Source of the DNA: an uncultured Roseivirga sp.
GTDB taxonomy: Bacteria > Bacteroidota > Bacteroidia > Cytophagales > Cyclobacteriaceae
DNA length: 64,000 bases
Direction of reading: 5' to 3'
NCBI GenBank assembly: GCA_947493005.1
Contig: CANLOY010000001.1
Span: 496,001-560,000 of the forward strand
The notes under the pieces were generated by a model, which had not been told where the DNA came from, searched no databases, and was given only the letters and a program-made list of their open reading frames with translations. Shown one piece after another: positions 1 through 7,460 of the stretch; position 1 is the first letter of the stretch; every line of letters starts with the position of its first letter. The position numbers and the translations under genes were made by a program.

Positions 1-267
1 GAAAAAGAAGGACGAAAATATTTTGCACAAACACGTAAAAACAGATTAAGAACAAGGGAAACACTTACCGAACTGGAATCGTTGTTAGACCCTGATAAGT
101 TTGTAAGAATCAATCGATCAGTCATTGTCAATGTGAGGGCAATTCTGAACTATTCTTTCTGGGAAAACGAAAAATATATTTTGCGATTAAATGATGACAA
201 GAAAACTGAATTCATAATGTCCAGAGACAGATTAAAAAAGGTCAAGTCGCAACTCCAATTGAACTAA
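1..267 (+). CDS. LytTR-family DNA-binding regulator, C-terminal fragment
   Basis: The reading frame is open from base 1 to the stop at 265-267, so the gene begins upstream of the window. The visible 88 residues form the end of a LytTR DNA-binding domain: the stretch ETLTELESLLDPDKFVRINR followed by SVIVN is the typical helix-strand core of this domain, where a response regulator contacts DNA through beta strands. The N-terminal receiver or membrane part cannot be seen. The stop codon overlaps the start of the next gene (TAATG), so it is translated with the amino-sugar kinase and murQ and may regulate or be co-regulated with them. The family call is strong; the full architecture is unknown. 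Confidence 0.85.
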   Translation, partial: EKEGRKYFAQTRKNRLRTRETLTELESLLDPDKFVRINRSVIVNVRAILNYSFWENEKYILRLNDDKKTEFIMSRDRLKKVKSQLQLN

Positions 268-1100
268 TGAAAATACTGATAGCCGATAGCGGTTTTACTA
301 AAACAGACTGGCGTGTAATTGACGGTCAGGGTGAAATATCTCAGGCCCACACAGCGGGCATTAACCCTTATTATCAAACCGAAGAGGAAATACTCAAGGA
401 AATTCAAGAGCTACACAATCAGGTTCCTGAAAAAATAGACAGGATATATTACTATGGCACAGGTTGCTCTTCTGAGCAAAACCGTGAAAGGATTACCAAC
501 CTGCTACTGAGATATTACCCTCATGCAGAAATTGATATCAACCATGACTTGCTTGCCGCAGCCAGAGCATTGTGTGGCGACAAAAAGGGTATCGCATGTA
601 TTATTGGTACAGGTATTAATTCTTGCCTTTATGATGGCCAACAGATCGTTGATAATATTCCATCTCTTGGTTGGGCAATAGCCGATGAGGGAGGCGGCAC
701 TTACCTAGGCAGGGAACTTGTTTCTGATTACTATCGAAAAGATATGCCTGAGCATCTTAGAACACTCTTCAAAGAAGAATTCGAGTTGACACGGGATAAC
801 TTTCTGGCAAAAATCTATCAGGAACCTATGCCAGGAAGATTTCTGGCTAGTTTTGCCAAATTTATTGGTAAGCACATCTCAGATCCATACATGTATAGGC
901 TGGTAGCCAACGGATTTGAGCTTTTTATCACAAAGAACATTTTAAAATACAAGGAGCATCAAGATGTTCCGGTACATTTTACCGGATCGGTGGCTTACCA
1001 TTTTGGCAGTATTCTAAGAGATGTTGCAGGAAAGTATAATCTCCATATTCAACATATCTCCAAACAACCTATAGCAGGCTTAACGTTATTTCACCAATGA
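267..1100 (+). CDS. BadF/BadG-type amino-sugar kinase (GlcNAc or MurNAc kinase)
   Basis: This is a 277-residue ASKHA-fold sugar kinase. The N-terminal DSGFTKTDW is the phosphate-1 loop, and IIGTGINSCLYDG near residue 113 is the phosphate-2 loop. The segment around GWAIADEGGGTYLG is the conserved sugar-binding region of N-acetylglucosamine kinases. It should phosphorylate GlcNAc or MurNAc in the cytoplasm using ATP. The immediate downstream overlap with murQ (ATGA) favours MurNAc kinase (MurK-type, as in Tannerella-like recycling), because MurQ needs MurNAc-6-phosphate. The choice between the two sugars is inference. The ATG start overlaps the preceding stop, so translational coupling is likely. 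Confidence 0.85.
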   Translation: MKILIADSGFTKTDWRVIDGQGEISQAHTAGINPYYQTEEEILKEIQELHNQVPEKIDRIYYYGTGCSSEQNRERITNLLLRYYPHAEIDINHDLLAAARALCGDKKGIACIIGTGINSCLYDGQQIVDNIPSLGWAIADEGGGTYLGRELVSDYYRKDMPEHLRTLFKEEFELTRDNFLAKIYQEPMPGRFLASFAKFIGKHISDPYMYRLVANGFELFITKNILKYKEHQDVPVHFTGSVAYHFGSILRDVAGKYNLHIQHISKQPIAGLTLFHQ

Positions 1101-1903
1101 ACATTACGGAATCAGAATCAAACTATAACCAACTGGAGCAAATGTCTGTAAAAGAATTGCTCCTGAATATCAATAAGGAAGATCAGACAGTAGCTACAGC
1201 TGTTCAAAAAGTAATACCTCAAATTCAAGCGCTGGTATTAGAAATAGTGCCTCGAATGGAAAAAGGGGGGAGGATTTTCTACGTTGGTGCAGGTACTAGT
1301 GGACGATTGGGTGTAGTTGATGCTTCAGAATGCCCTCCTACTTATGGTGTTGAACACGGTATGGTAGTGGGTCTAATTGCAGGTGGAGATGGTGCTATCC
1401 GTAAAGCTGTTGAATTTGCCGAAGATGATGAAGAGCAAGGTTGGAAAGACCTTCAAGAGTATATGATCAATCACAAAGATATTGTGATAGGTATTGCTGC
1501 ATCAGGTAGAACTCCATACGTAATTGGTGCCATAAAAAAAGCCAAAGAGCATGGCATACTCACGGGTTGTATAACCTGCAACCCCGACAGCGCTTTGGCA
1601 TGGGAAGCAGAGTACCCTGTCGAGCCAATTGTGGGTCCTGAATTTGTTACTGGCAGTACTCGCATGAAAGCAGGTACAGCTCAGAAATTAGTGTTGAACA
1701 TGATTTCAACAGCCGTGATGATACAGCTTGGTAGAGTAAAAGGAAACCGAATGGTGGACATGCAACTCTCGAATAAAAAACTGGTAGACAGGGGAGTGAA
1801 AATGATAATGGAGATGCTACAAATAAATTATCAGGAAGCCGAACGATTATTAAATGAACACGGTTCGGTTAGAAAGGTGATTGATTTTGTGAAGAATTCC
1901 TGA
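1097..1903 (+). CDS. murQ: N-acetylmuramic acid 6-phosphate etherase
   Basis: MurQ removes the lactyl ether from MurNAc-6-phosphate to give GlcNAc-6-phosphate and D-lactate during cell-wall recycling. The 268-residue protein carries the SIS-domain signature: VGAGTSGRLGVVDASECPPT around residues 63-82, the second SIS motif GIAASGRTPYVIGA, and TGSTRMKAGTAQK near residue 186. It is somewhat shorter than the roughly 300-residue enzymes of E. coli or Bacillus; the missing part is the C-terminal UBA-like tail. The start ATG overlaps the kinase stop by four bases and its own stop overlaps the next start, placing it inside a tight operon. Confidence 0.96.
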   Translation: MNITESESNYNQLEQMSVKELLLNINKEDQTVATAVQKVIPQIQALVLEIVPRMEKGGRIFYVGAGTSGRLGVVDASECPPTYGVEHGMVVGLIAGGDGAIRKAVEFAEDDEEQGWKDLQEYMINHKDIVIGIAASGRTPYVIGAIKKAKEHGILTGCITCNPDSALAWEAEYPVEPIVGPEFVTGSTRMKAGTAQKLVLNMISTAVMIQLGRVKGNRMVDMQLSNKKLVDRGVKMIMEMLQINYQEAERLLNEHGSVRKVIDFVKNS

Positions 1904-2475
1904 TGCATGACATTGAACCCTATTATAACTGGCTGAAATACTACAATGTAGCCGAAGACTCCAATTCTCCCTATGATGGGAAAGAGTATAATTTCGATTT
2001 ATACTCAGAAAACATCTATGGCTATTACATTGACCCGCACTGGGACTTTATGGGTTCCGAAACGCTTTATATCAAAATCCTGTTCACAGATTATGAAAGA
2101 GGTTTTATTATCATCGAGTTTATAGGAGAATGGAATGATGCCATTAACAATGACATCATGCACTTTAAACGTAACATTGTTGACCATTTTAATAGTTACG
2201 GAATCAAAAAGTACATCCTAATTGGTGAGAACATTCTCAACTTTCATGGATCTGATGACAGTTACTATGAAGAATGGTTTGAGGATATGGAAGAGGGTTG
2301 GATCACTGGGGTAAATTTCCGAGACTTTGTTCAGGAAGAAATGCAAAATTTCAACATCGACTCTTACATCAATTTTGGAGGGGAATTGGACATTGTAAAC
2401 TGGAGAACACTAAAGCCGCTAATCTTTTTTGAGCGCATCAACTCAATCATTAGCAGAAGAATTGATTTGGTTTGA
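1903..2475 (+). CDS. conserved-looking hypothetical protein, acidic and aromatic-rich
   Basis: I do not recognise this 190-residue protein. It has no signal peptide, no membrane segment and no Cys or His metal motif. It is very rich in Tyr, Trp, Phe, Asp and Glu (for example YYEEWFEDMEEGW near residues 121-133) and looks like a compact alpha/beta cytoplasmic protein. Its start codon shares a base with the murQ stop (TGATG), so it is the last gene of the four-gene overlapping operon and may act in amino-sugar or peptidoglycan recycling, or as a modulator. That role is inferred from position only. Confidence 0.7.
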   Translation: MHDIEPYYNWLKYYNVAEDSNSPYDGKEYNFDLYSENIYGYYIDPHWDFMGSETLYIKILFTDYERGFIIIEFIGEWNDAINNDIMHFKRNIVDHFNSYGIKKYILIGENILNFHGSDDSYYEEWFEDMEEGWITGVNFRDFVQEEMQNFNIDSYINFGGELDIVNWRTLKPLIFFERINSIISRRIDLV

Positions 2476-2485
2476 TAAACAACTC

Positions 2486-2502
2486 CCCTCCTTTGAGGAG
2501 GG
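2486..2502 (+). repeat. GC-rich perfect hairpin after the murQ operon
   Basis: CCCTCCT (2486-2492) and AGGAGGG (2496-2502) form a perfect 7-bp stem with a TTG loop, 10 bases after the last operon stop. No T run follows, so it is a poor intrinsic terminator. Pyrimidine-rich CCCTCC/GGAGGG palindromes of this type are, from general knowledge, commonly scattered between Bacteroidetes genes. Confidence 0.5.
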
Positions 2503-2658
2503 AAGTAATTAGTTTTTCTAAATGAACACAAGAAAATTGACCAAACCTAAGGGACAAGAATTGTCCTAATCTGATTAACCACAGTCTGATATAATTTTAC
2601 GGTCATCCGAGAAAGATTTTTTGAGATCGAAGAAATAGCTGAAAATCACCCTTTTTAT

Positions 2659-2710
2659 TCCCTAAAGGGATACTCTTGGCAACTCCCTTTAGGGCTGGGG
2701 TGGTTTTGAG
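2659..2710 (+). repeat. pair of CCCT/AGGG palindromes in a 353-bp gene-free stretch
   Basis: The stretch 2476-2828 has no credible gene. Inside it TCCCTAAAGGGA (2659-2670) and CCCTTTAGGG (near 2684-2693) are two short palindromes about 25 bases apart, followed by GGCTGGGGTGGTTTTGAG. The layout resembles degenerate dispersed intergenic repeats seen in many Bacteroidetes genomes rather than a terminator. Copies elsewhere in the genome cannot be checked here. Confidence 0.35.
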
Positions 2711-2828
2711 TCTTAAAGAAAAATCTATTCTCGGATGTTTAATGACATATTTTTATTGAATTCAAATTTTAATCGGATATCAGTAATATAATTTAGAGAT
2801 CCCTGTCTACGCAGAAATGACGTTCATA

Positions 2829-3434
2829 TTAATACAACGCTTCCACTTCAACCACCATTGGAATCAAGTACCTCTTCTGGTTTTTTAAATCAAGACATAC
2901 AGCTCGGGTTCTCTTTTCCTGTAGTTTCCTAAATGCTCTTTTTCTGAAAACAAACTCCTCGTTTAACTGAAGCTCTTTGAGTGTAGGGCCTAATTGTTTT
3001 TGTGTATTGTAGGCCGACAAGACATTCAGCAATTTTGGATCTGCTGCCGTACTTGCCTTAGGGTTTTTCATATGCCTTGCCAATACTCTGAGTATATCTT
3101 CCGGAAAGATTTCTGGCCTCAACACAGGAAGCATCAAATGTTGAAATGTTTGCTTCCATACCGGTCCATGAGGTTTCATTCCTGAACGCGGTTGATGAAC
3201 TCTTCTATGAGCTACCTCATGTATGTAGGTAATCAAAAACTGATATGGATTTAAATCAGCATTAACCGTTACGGTATGACTCCCATTTCTGGGGTCATAT
3301 CTGTAATCACCCAGCTTGGAACTTCTGGATTTTGATAGCTTGAATTGAAATGGCGCCTGATCCCAAAGTTGAATACAATAGCCCAACGACTCTTCTGGAA
3401 CTTTACCTCTCAGGATATCTTCAAGCCTATTCAC
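2829..3434 (-). CDS. SprT-like zinc metalloprotease-domain protein
   Basis: This 201-residue protein has the SprT-type zincin signature HEVAHRRVHQ near residue 73, with the third ligand candidate in PHGPVWK about 16 residues later. SprT/Spartan-like proteins are thought to process proteins bound to DNA, but bacterial members are poorly studied. The start is a GTG at 3434 that shares one base with the TAG stop of der (TAGTG), so it is translationally coupled to der and is the third gene of an era-der-sprT unit. The C-terminal half (residues 110-201) is Lys/Arg-rich and could bind nucleic acid; that is inference. Confidence 0.8.
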   Translation of the reverse strand: MNRLEDILRGKVPEESLGYCIQLWDQAPFQFKLSKSRSSKLGDYRYDPRNGSHTVTVNADLNPYQFLITYIHEVAHRRVHQPRSGMKPHGPVWKQTFQHLMLPVLRPEIFPEDILRVLARHMKNPKASTAADPKLLNVLSAYNTQKQLGPTLKELQLNEEFVFRKRAFRKLQEKRTRAVCLDLKNQKRYLIPMVVEVEALY

Positions 3435-4741
3435 TACTTCTTCCTGAAAACCAGCTTAATCGGAACTCCGTCAAATTCAAATTTTGCTCTGATCTTATTC
3501 TCCAAAAAACGCTCATAAGGTGCCTTTATATATTGAGGAAGGTTACAGAAAAAAGCAATCGTAGGAGAGTGAGTAGGCAGCTGTGTTACATACTTAATCT
3601 TGATATGTTTGCCTTTCAATGCTGGCGGTGGATAGTACTCAATTTCAGGAAGTAAAGCATCATTCAATTGAGAAGTAGAAATCTTTCTGATTCTATTCTC
3701 ATATACTTGAACGGCCATCTCAATGGCCTGAAAAATTCTTTGCTTTTCTGTTACTGAGGTAAAGATTTTTGGTATCCAGTTAAGGTGTCCAAGTTTCTCT
3801 TCCAGTTCAGCTTTGAAGGTATTCATGGTCTTTGAATCTTTTTCTATCAAATCCCATTTATTCATCATCAACATGATACCTTTCTTGTATTTCAGCGCCA
3901 GACTGATCAAGTTCATGTCTTGTGCTTCCAGACCTCGAGTGGTATCTATTACAATCACGCAAACATCTGAGTCTTGTAGTGCCTGCAAAGCTCGCATTAC
4001 AGAATAGAATTCTATGTCTTCGCTTACTCTGGATTTTTTTCTAACTCCTGCTGTATCAGTAATGATAAAGTCCTTGCCAAACAGCGTATATCGCGTGTTA
4101 ATAGAGTCTCGGGTAGTTCCTGCAACATCCGTTACAATAGTCCTTTCTTTCCCAAGTAAAGCATTGATGAACGAGGATTTACCGGCATTAGGCCTTCCCA
4201 GAATAGCAATGCGTGGAATCCCATCTTCTGGGTTTTCATCCCCTTCTTCTTCAAAGTGCTTTACCACTTCGTCCAAAAGCTCTCCTGTTCCCGATCCACT
4301 TGACGAGGAAATAGGAAATACCTCACCAAGTCCCATCCCGTAGAACTCACTGGACTGGTACGACCACTCCGCTGTATCTGCTTTATTGGCAGCTACTATT
4401 ACAGGCTTTTTGAGTCCACGAACAATTTTAGCAAAATCGTTATCAAGGCCCGTAAGTCCATCATGACAGTCGGCCATAAATACAATGACCGAAGCTTCAT
4501 TCATAGCCTCTTCTACTTGTTCTCTAATGGCCCCTTCAAATACATCTTCCGAACCAGTTACATACCCTCCTGTATCAATAACGGTAAAGTGCTTTCCAAC
4601 CCACTCTGCATAACCGTAGTGTCTGTCACGGGTAACACCACTTTCGTTATCCATAATCGCTTGTCTCCTTTCAACCAAACGGTTAAAAAAAGTCGATTTT
4701 CCCACATTGGGCCTTCCTACTATTGCTACTATATTTGCCAT
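3434..4741 (-). CDS. der: ribosome biogenesis GTPase Der (EngA)
   Basis: Der assists assembly of the 50S ribosomal subunit. The 435 residues contain two tandem G domains: GRPNVGKST near residue 9 with DTGG as G3 for the first, and GRPNAGKSS near residue 182 with DTAG and NKWD for the second. A C-terminal KH-like domain begins near residue 350 and the protein ends in a basic tail. The length matches the family. It lies 39 bases downstream of era, so two ribosome-assembly GTPases are expressed together. Confidence 0.98.
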   Translation of the reverse strand: MANIVAIVGRPNVGKSTFFNRLVERRQAIMDNESGVTRDRHYGYAEWVGKHFTVIDTGGYVTGSEDVFEGAIREQVEEAMNEASVIVFMADCHDGLTGLDNDFAKIVRGLKKPVIVAANKADTAEWSYQSSEFYGMGLGEVFPISSSSGSGTGELLDEVVKHFEEEGDENPEDGIPRIAILGRPNAGKSSFINALLGKERTIVTDVAGTTRDSINTRYTLFGKDFIITDTAGVRKKSRVSEDIEFYSVMRALQALQDSDVCVIVIDTTRGLEAQDMNLISLALKYKKGIMLMMNKWDLIEKDSKTMNTFKAELEEKLGHLNWIPKIFTSVTEKQRIFQAIEMAVQVYENRIRKISTSQLNDALLPEIEYYPPPALKGKHIKIKYVTQLPTHSPTIAFFCNLPQYIKAPYERFLENKIRAKFEFDGVPIKLVFRKK

Positions 4742-4780
4742 TTATCTAGTCTTGAGTTTCGAGTTACAAGCTGTAAGTGC

Positions 4781-5662
4781 TCAATAGCCGAAATTCTTCA
4801 ATTTTAAATCTTTCTTTCTCCAGTCACTTTCCACCTTCACAAAGGTCTCCAAATGAACTTGCTTGCCAAAAAATGTTTCCAAGTCTTTTCTGGCTTCAAT
4901 TCCAACTTTCTTAATCGCTTCTCCTTTGTGACCTATAATAATTCCTTTCTGACTCTTTCTTTCCACAAAGATATCAGCCCGGATTCTGATGATTTTATCA
5001 TCTTCTTTGAACTCTCTGGTAATTACCTGACAGCTATAGGGTACTTCTTTTTTATAATTGAGAAAAATTTTCTCCCTGATAATCTCATCAACAAAAAAGC
5101 GCTCAGGCTTATCTGTTAAAGTATCTTTTGGAAAATACCCCGGGTGCTCCGGCATCAGCTCAACAATACTATTAAAAAGCTTCTCGATGTTTTGCTGTTC
5201 CAAAGCAGAAACCATTATTACATCGTCAAACTTGAAAAGCTCTTTCCAGTAAGCTACCTTATCTTCGGCCTGGCTGCCCTTACTCAAATCAATCTTATTC
5301 ATTACCAGAATTACTGGTACCTTTTTTTCTTTTAAAAAGTTAATCTGCTTCTCATCTTCAAACTTCTCATAAAGATCTGTTACAAAAAGAATCACGTCTG
5401 CATCCTCAAACGAGCTATTTACAAAACTCATCATTGAGTCGTGTAATTTGTACTCTGGCTTGAGAATTCCCGGAGTATCAGAATATATGATCTGGAAGTT
5501 TTCCCCACTCAACACTCCCATAATTCTGTGGCGTGTGGTTTGTGCTTTCGAGGTAATGATTGACAATCTTTCACCTACCAAAGCATTCATTAGGGTAGAC
5601 TTACCCACATTGGGTTTACCTATAATGCTCACAAAACCAGCCTTATGGGGTTGATCACTCAT
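4781..5662 (-). CDS. era: GTPase Era
   Basis: Era binds the 3' end of 16S rRNA and acts in 30S maturation. Visible motifs are G1 GKPNVGKST near residue 16, G3 DTPG, G4 NKID and a C-terminal KH domain with IIGHKGEAIKKVG around residues 242-254. The length of 293 residues is normal. It is the first gene of the leftward era-der-sprT operon. A candidate Bacteroidetes -7 box lies on the minus strand at 5683-5690 (TACCTTTG), about 21 bases upstream of the ATG, though I find no good -33 TTG partner. Confidence 0.98.
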   Translation of the reverse strand: MSDQPHKAGFVSIIGKPNVGKSTLMNALVGERLSIITSKAQTTRHRIMGVLSGENFQIIYSDTPGILKPEYKLHDSMMSFVNSSFEDADVILFVTDLYEKFEDEKQINFLKEKKVPVILVMNKIDLSKGSQAEDKVAYWKELFKFDDVIMVSALEQQNIEKLFNSIVELMPEHPGYFPKDTLTDKPERFFVDEIIREKIFLNYKKEVPYSCQVITREFKEDDKIIRIRADIFVERKSQKGIIIGHKGEAIKKVGIEARKDLETFFGKQVHLETFVKVESDWRKKDLKLKNFGY

Positions 5663-5759
5663 CTTTTTTTAAAATTAAACCGCAAAGGTACTTGTTTAGA
5701 ATGGATTTCTCATCTACATTTGTAGCCCACTTCAGAAATCGTCTGGAGTTGTGATAAAT

Positions 5760-5832
<73 letters not shown>

Positions 5833-5837
5833 CAGAG

Positions 5838-5867
5838 AAAGACACTAAGAAATTGGTGTCTTTTTTT
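5838..5867 (+). terminator. intrinsic terminator of the tRNA-Met gene
   Basis: AAAGACAC (5838-5845) pairs with GTGTCTTT (5856-5863), and the stem runs into a run of seven T residues starting at 5861. It starts six bases after the tRNA, so it ends that transcript. Confidence 0.85.
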
Positions 5868-5927
5868 ATGCCCTTTGGTTAAAAAAGTTCATCTTTTACT
5901 GATCCTTACGTTTATTCCAATTCTAAA

Positions 5928-6740
5928 ATGATCAACATACGTGACTTTTTCCAGCCTTCTCAACCTTCGGTTGCTTACGAACAATACCATCAGGTAAGCT
6001 ACAATGAAGTAAGTCCAACTAAAGAGTTACAGGGACACATCTATTGTTATTGGCAGCTTCGAACCACTGAAAAACTAGATTCCCCATATGTTTACAGGGT
6101 TGTTTCTGACGGATGTATTGACATATTGGCGGAAAAGACACTTTTTAAGGACATTTACATAACAGGTTTTTCTACAAATTTCATTGAATATCCTTTAGGC
6201 AATTCTTTTAACTACTTAGGTATACGATTCTTACCCTGCGGATTTCCAATGATGTTTAACACCTCTGCGGGCAAGTTCACCAATAACTTTTTAAAGCTTG
6301 ATGAAACAATGCCTCAGCTTTCAAAGGAGCTATCCCAATCAGTTGACAAGTCGGAAAGTCTAGATGAGTTTTCCGGTTTACTCAATCCCATATTTCTTAG
6401 AATACTCGAGCAAAGCAAAGAAACAATCAAACCAGACATGCGGGTGCTGAATGCCATTAACACAATTCTCCGGTCAGGGGGGAAACTTGATTTAAAAGCC
6501 CTTGATACTGGTATTAGCCCAAGACAGCTTAGAAGGTTATTTCAGTTTTATTTTGGAGATACACCGAAGACATTTGGTAAAGTAATAAGGTTTCAGAACG
6601 TGCTAAAATCAAAGCCTTCAGTTAGTAGCCTGAAAAAAAATAAAGTCTTTTATGACGTTGGATACTATGACCAGTCTCATTTCATTAAAGAGTTTAAACA
6701 GTTTTATGGAGTAACTCCTAGTCGGGCGTTTGGCCGATAA
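5928..6740 (+). CDS. AraC-family transcriptional regulator
   Basis: The 270-residue protein has a C-terminal AraC double helix-turn-helix (about residues 170-268). The first helix pair lies around GISPRQLRRLFQFYFGDTPK, and the second ends in DQSHFIKEFKQFYGVTPSRA, the AraC signature. The N-terminal 150 residues resemble the DUF6597-type sensing domain common in Bacteroidetes AraC proteins, whose ligand is unknown. It is followed after 70 bases by a VOC-family gene in the same direction, which is its most likely target or partner. Confidence 0.92.
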   Translation: MINIRDFFQPSQPSVAYEQYHQVSYNEVSPTKELQGHIYCYWQLRTTEKLDSPYVYRVVSDGCIDILAEKTLFKDIYITGFSTNFIEYPLGNSFNYLGIRFLPCGFPMMFNTSAGKFTNNFLKLDETMPQLSKELSQSVDKSESLDEFSGLLNPIFLRILEQSKETIKPDMRVLNAINTILRSGGKLDLKALDTGISPRQLRRLFQFYFGDTPKTFGKVIRFQNVLKSKPSVSSLKKNKVFYDVGYYDQSHFIKEFKQFYGVTPSRAFGR

Positions 6741-6810
6741 TACTATGTCCGTTTTTTACAATATCCACGCTTAAAACTATATGATGTTTGTAATGTAAAA
6801 CAACAACATT

Positions 6811-7281
6811 ATGAAAAGAAGCCTAGTAATCCTTTCCACAATGGTGACATTAATTATCACCAGTTATTGGACAAAGAACTTAGAACAACAAAACACAAAA
6901 ACCATGAAACTAAACGCAGGAGTAATTACCGAAAAGCTAACTGAAACCAAACAATTCTATCAAGATATATTGGGCTTTAGTACAACATTCGAAAACGAGT
7001 TTTATCTACTATTAAGTACACCAGGTAATCAGAGCCAGTTGAGCTTCTTGCTACCAAACCACCCTTCACAACAGCCTCTTTTTCAATCGAGGTTCGCAGG
7101 CGAGGGCATGTACCTGACAATTGAAGTGGACGATGTAGATGCTTTGTATCAAAGCATAAAGGACAAAGGAGTAGAGATAAAAATCGATATTCGAGATGAG
7201 CCATGGGGCGATAGACACTTCGCAATTCAAGACCCCAATGGTATTGGAATTGACTTAGTAAAATATACAGCACCTGACTAG
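6811..7281 (+). CDS. VOC-family (glyoxalase/bleomycin-resistance fold) protein
   Basis: Residues 32-156 form a single glyoxalase-like module: MKLNAGVITEKLTETKQFYQ is the opening strand-helix, and DRHFAIQDPNGIGIDLVKY is the typical closing motif. Members are metal-binding or ligand-sequestering proteins, and the substrate is not predictable. Residues 1-31 add a hydrophobic stretch (SLVILSTMVTLIITSYW) that could be a signal anchor. The ATG at 6904 gives the usual cytoplasmic VOC length and is a real alternative start; neither has a Shine-Dalgarno sequence. The pairing with the upstream AraC gene suggests induced expression. Confidence 0.85.
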   Translation: MKRSLVILSTMVTLIITSYWTKNLEQQNTKTMKLNAGVITEKLTETKQFYQDILGFSTTFENEFYLLLSTPGNQSQLSFLLPNHPSQQPLFQSRFAGEGMYLTIEVDDVDALYQSIKDKGVEIKIDIRDEPWGDRHFAIQDPNGIGIDLVKYTAPD

Positions 7282-7297
7282 GCAATTAATCACCTGT

Positions 7298-7329
7298 GGA
7301 AAGCTGACTTGTTCATAAGTCAGCTTTCC
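7298..7329 (+). terminator. strong hairpin after the VOC gene
   Basis: A perfect 13-bp stem (7298-7310 with 7317-7329) closes a six-base loop, 17 bases past the VOC stop. It is followed by a pyrimidine tract (CCCCTTTCTT) rather than a clean T run, so termination strength is uncertain. Confidence 0.7.
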
Positions 7330-7460
7330 CCCTTTCTTAGTAAAAAAAGTGTTAATTAATGTCAATCTCTAGTTTTTCGGGTAACCAGTTACGTATTTTA
7401 GAGTTTAAGGAAACAAAGTCACGTTCCAATTCATCTTAACTCAAAAACAACATCAGGGTC

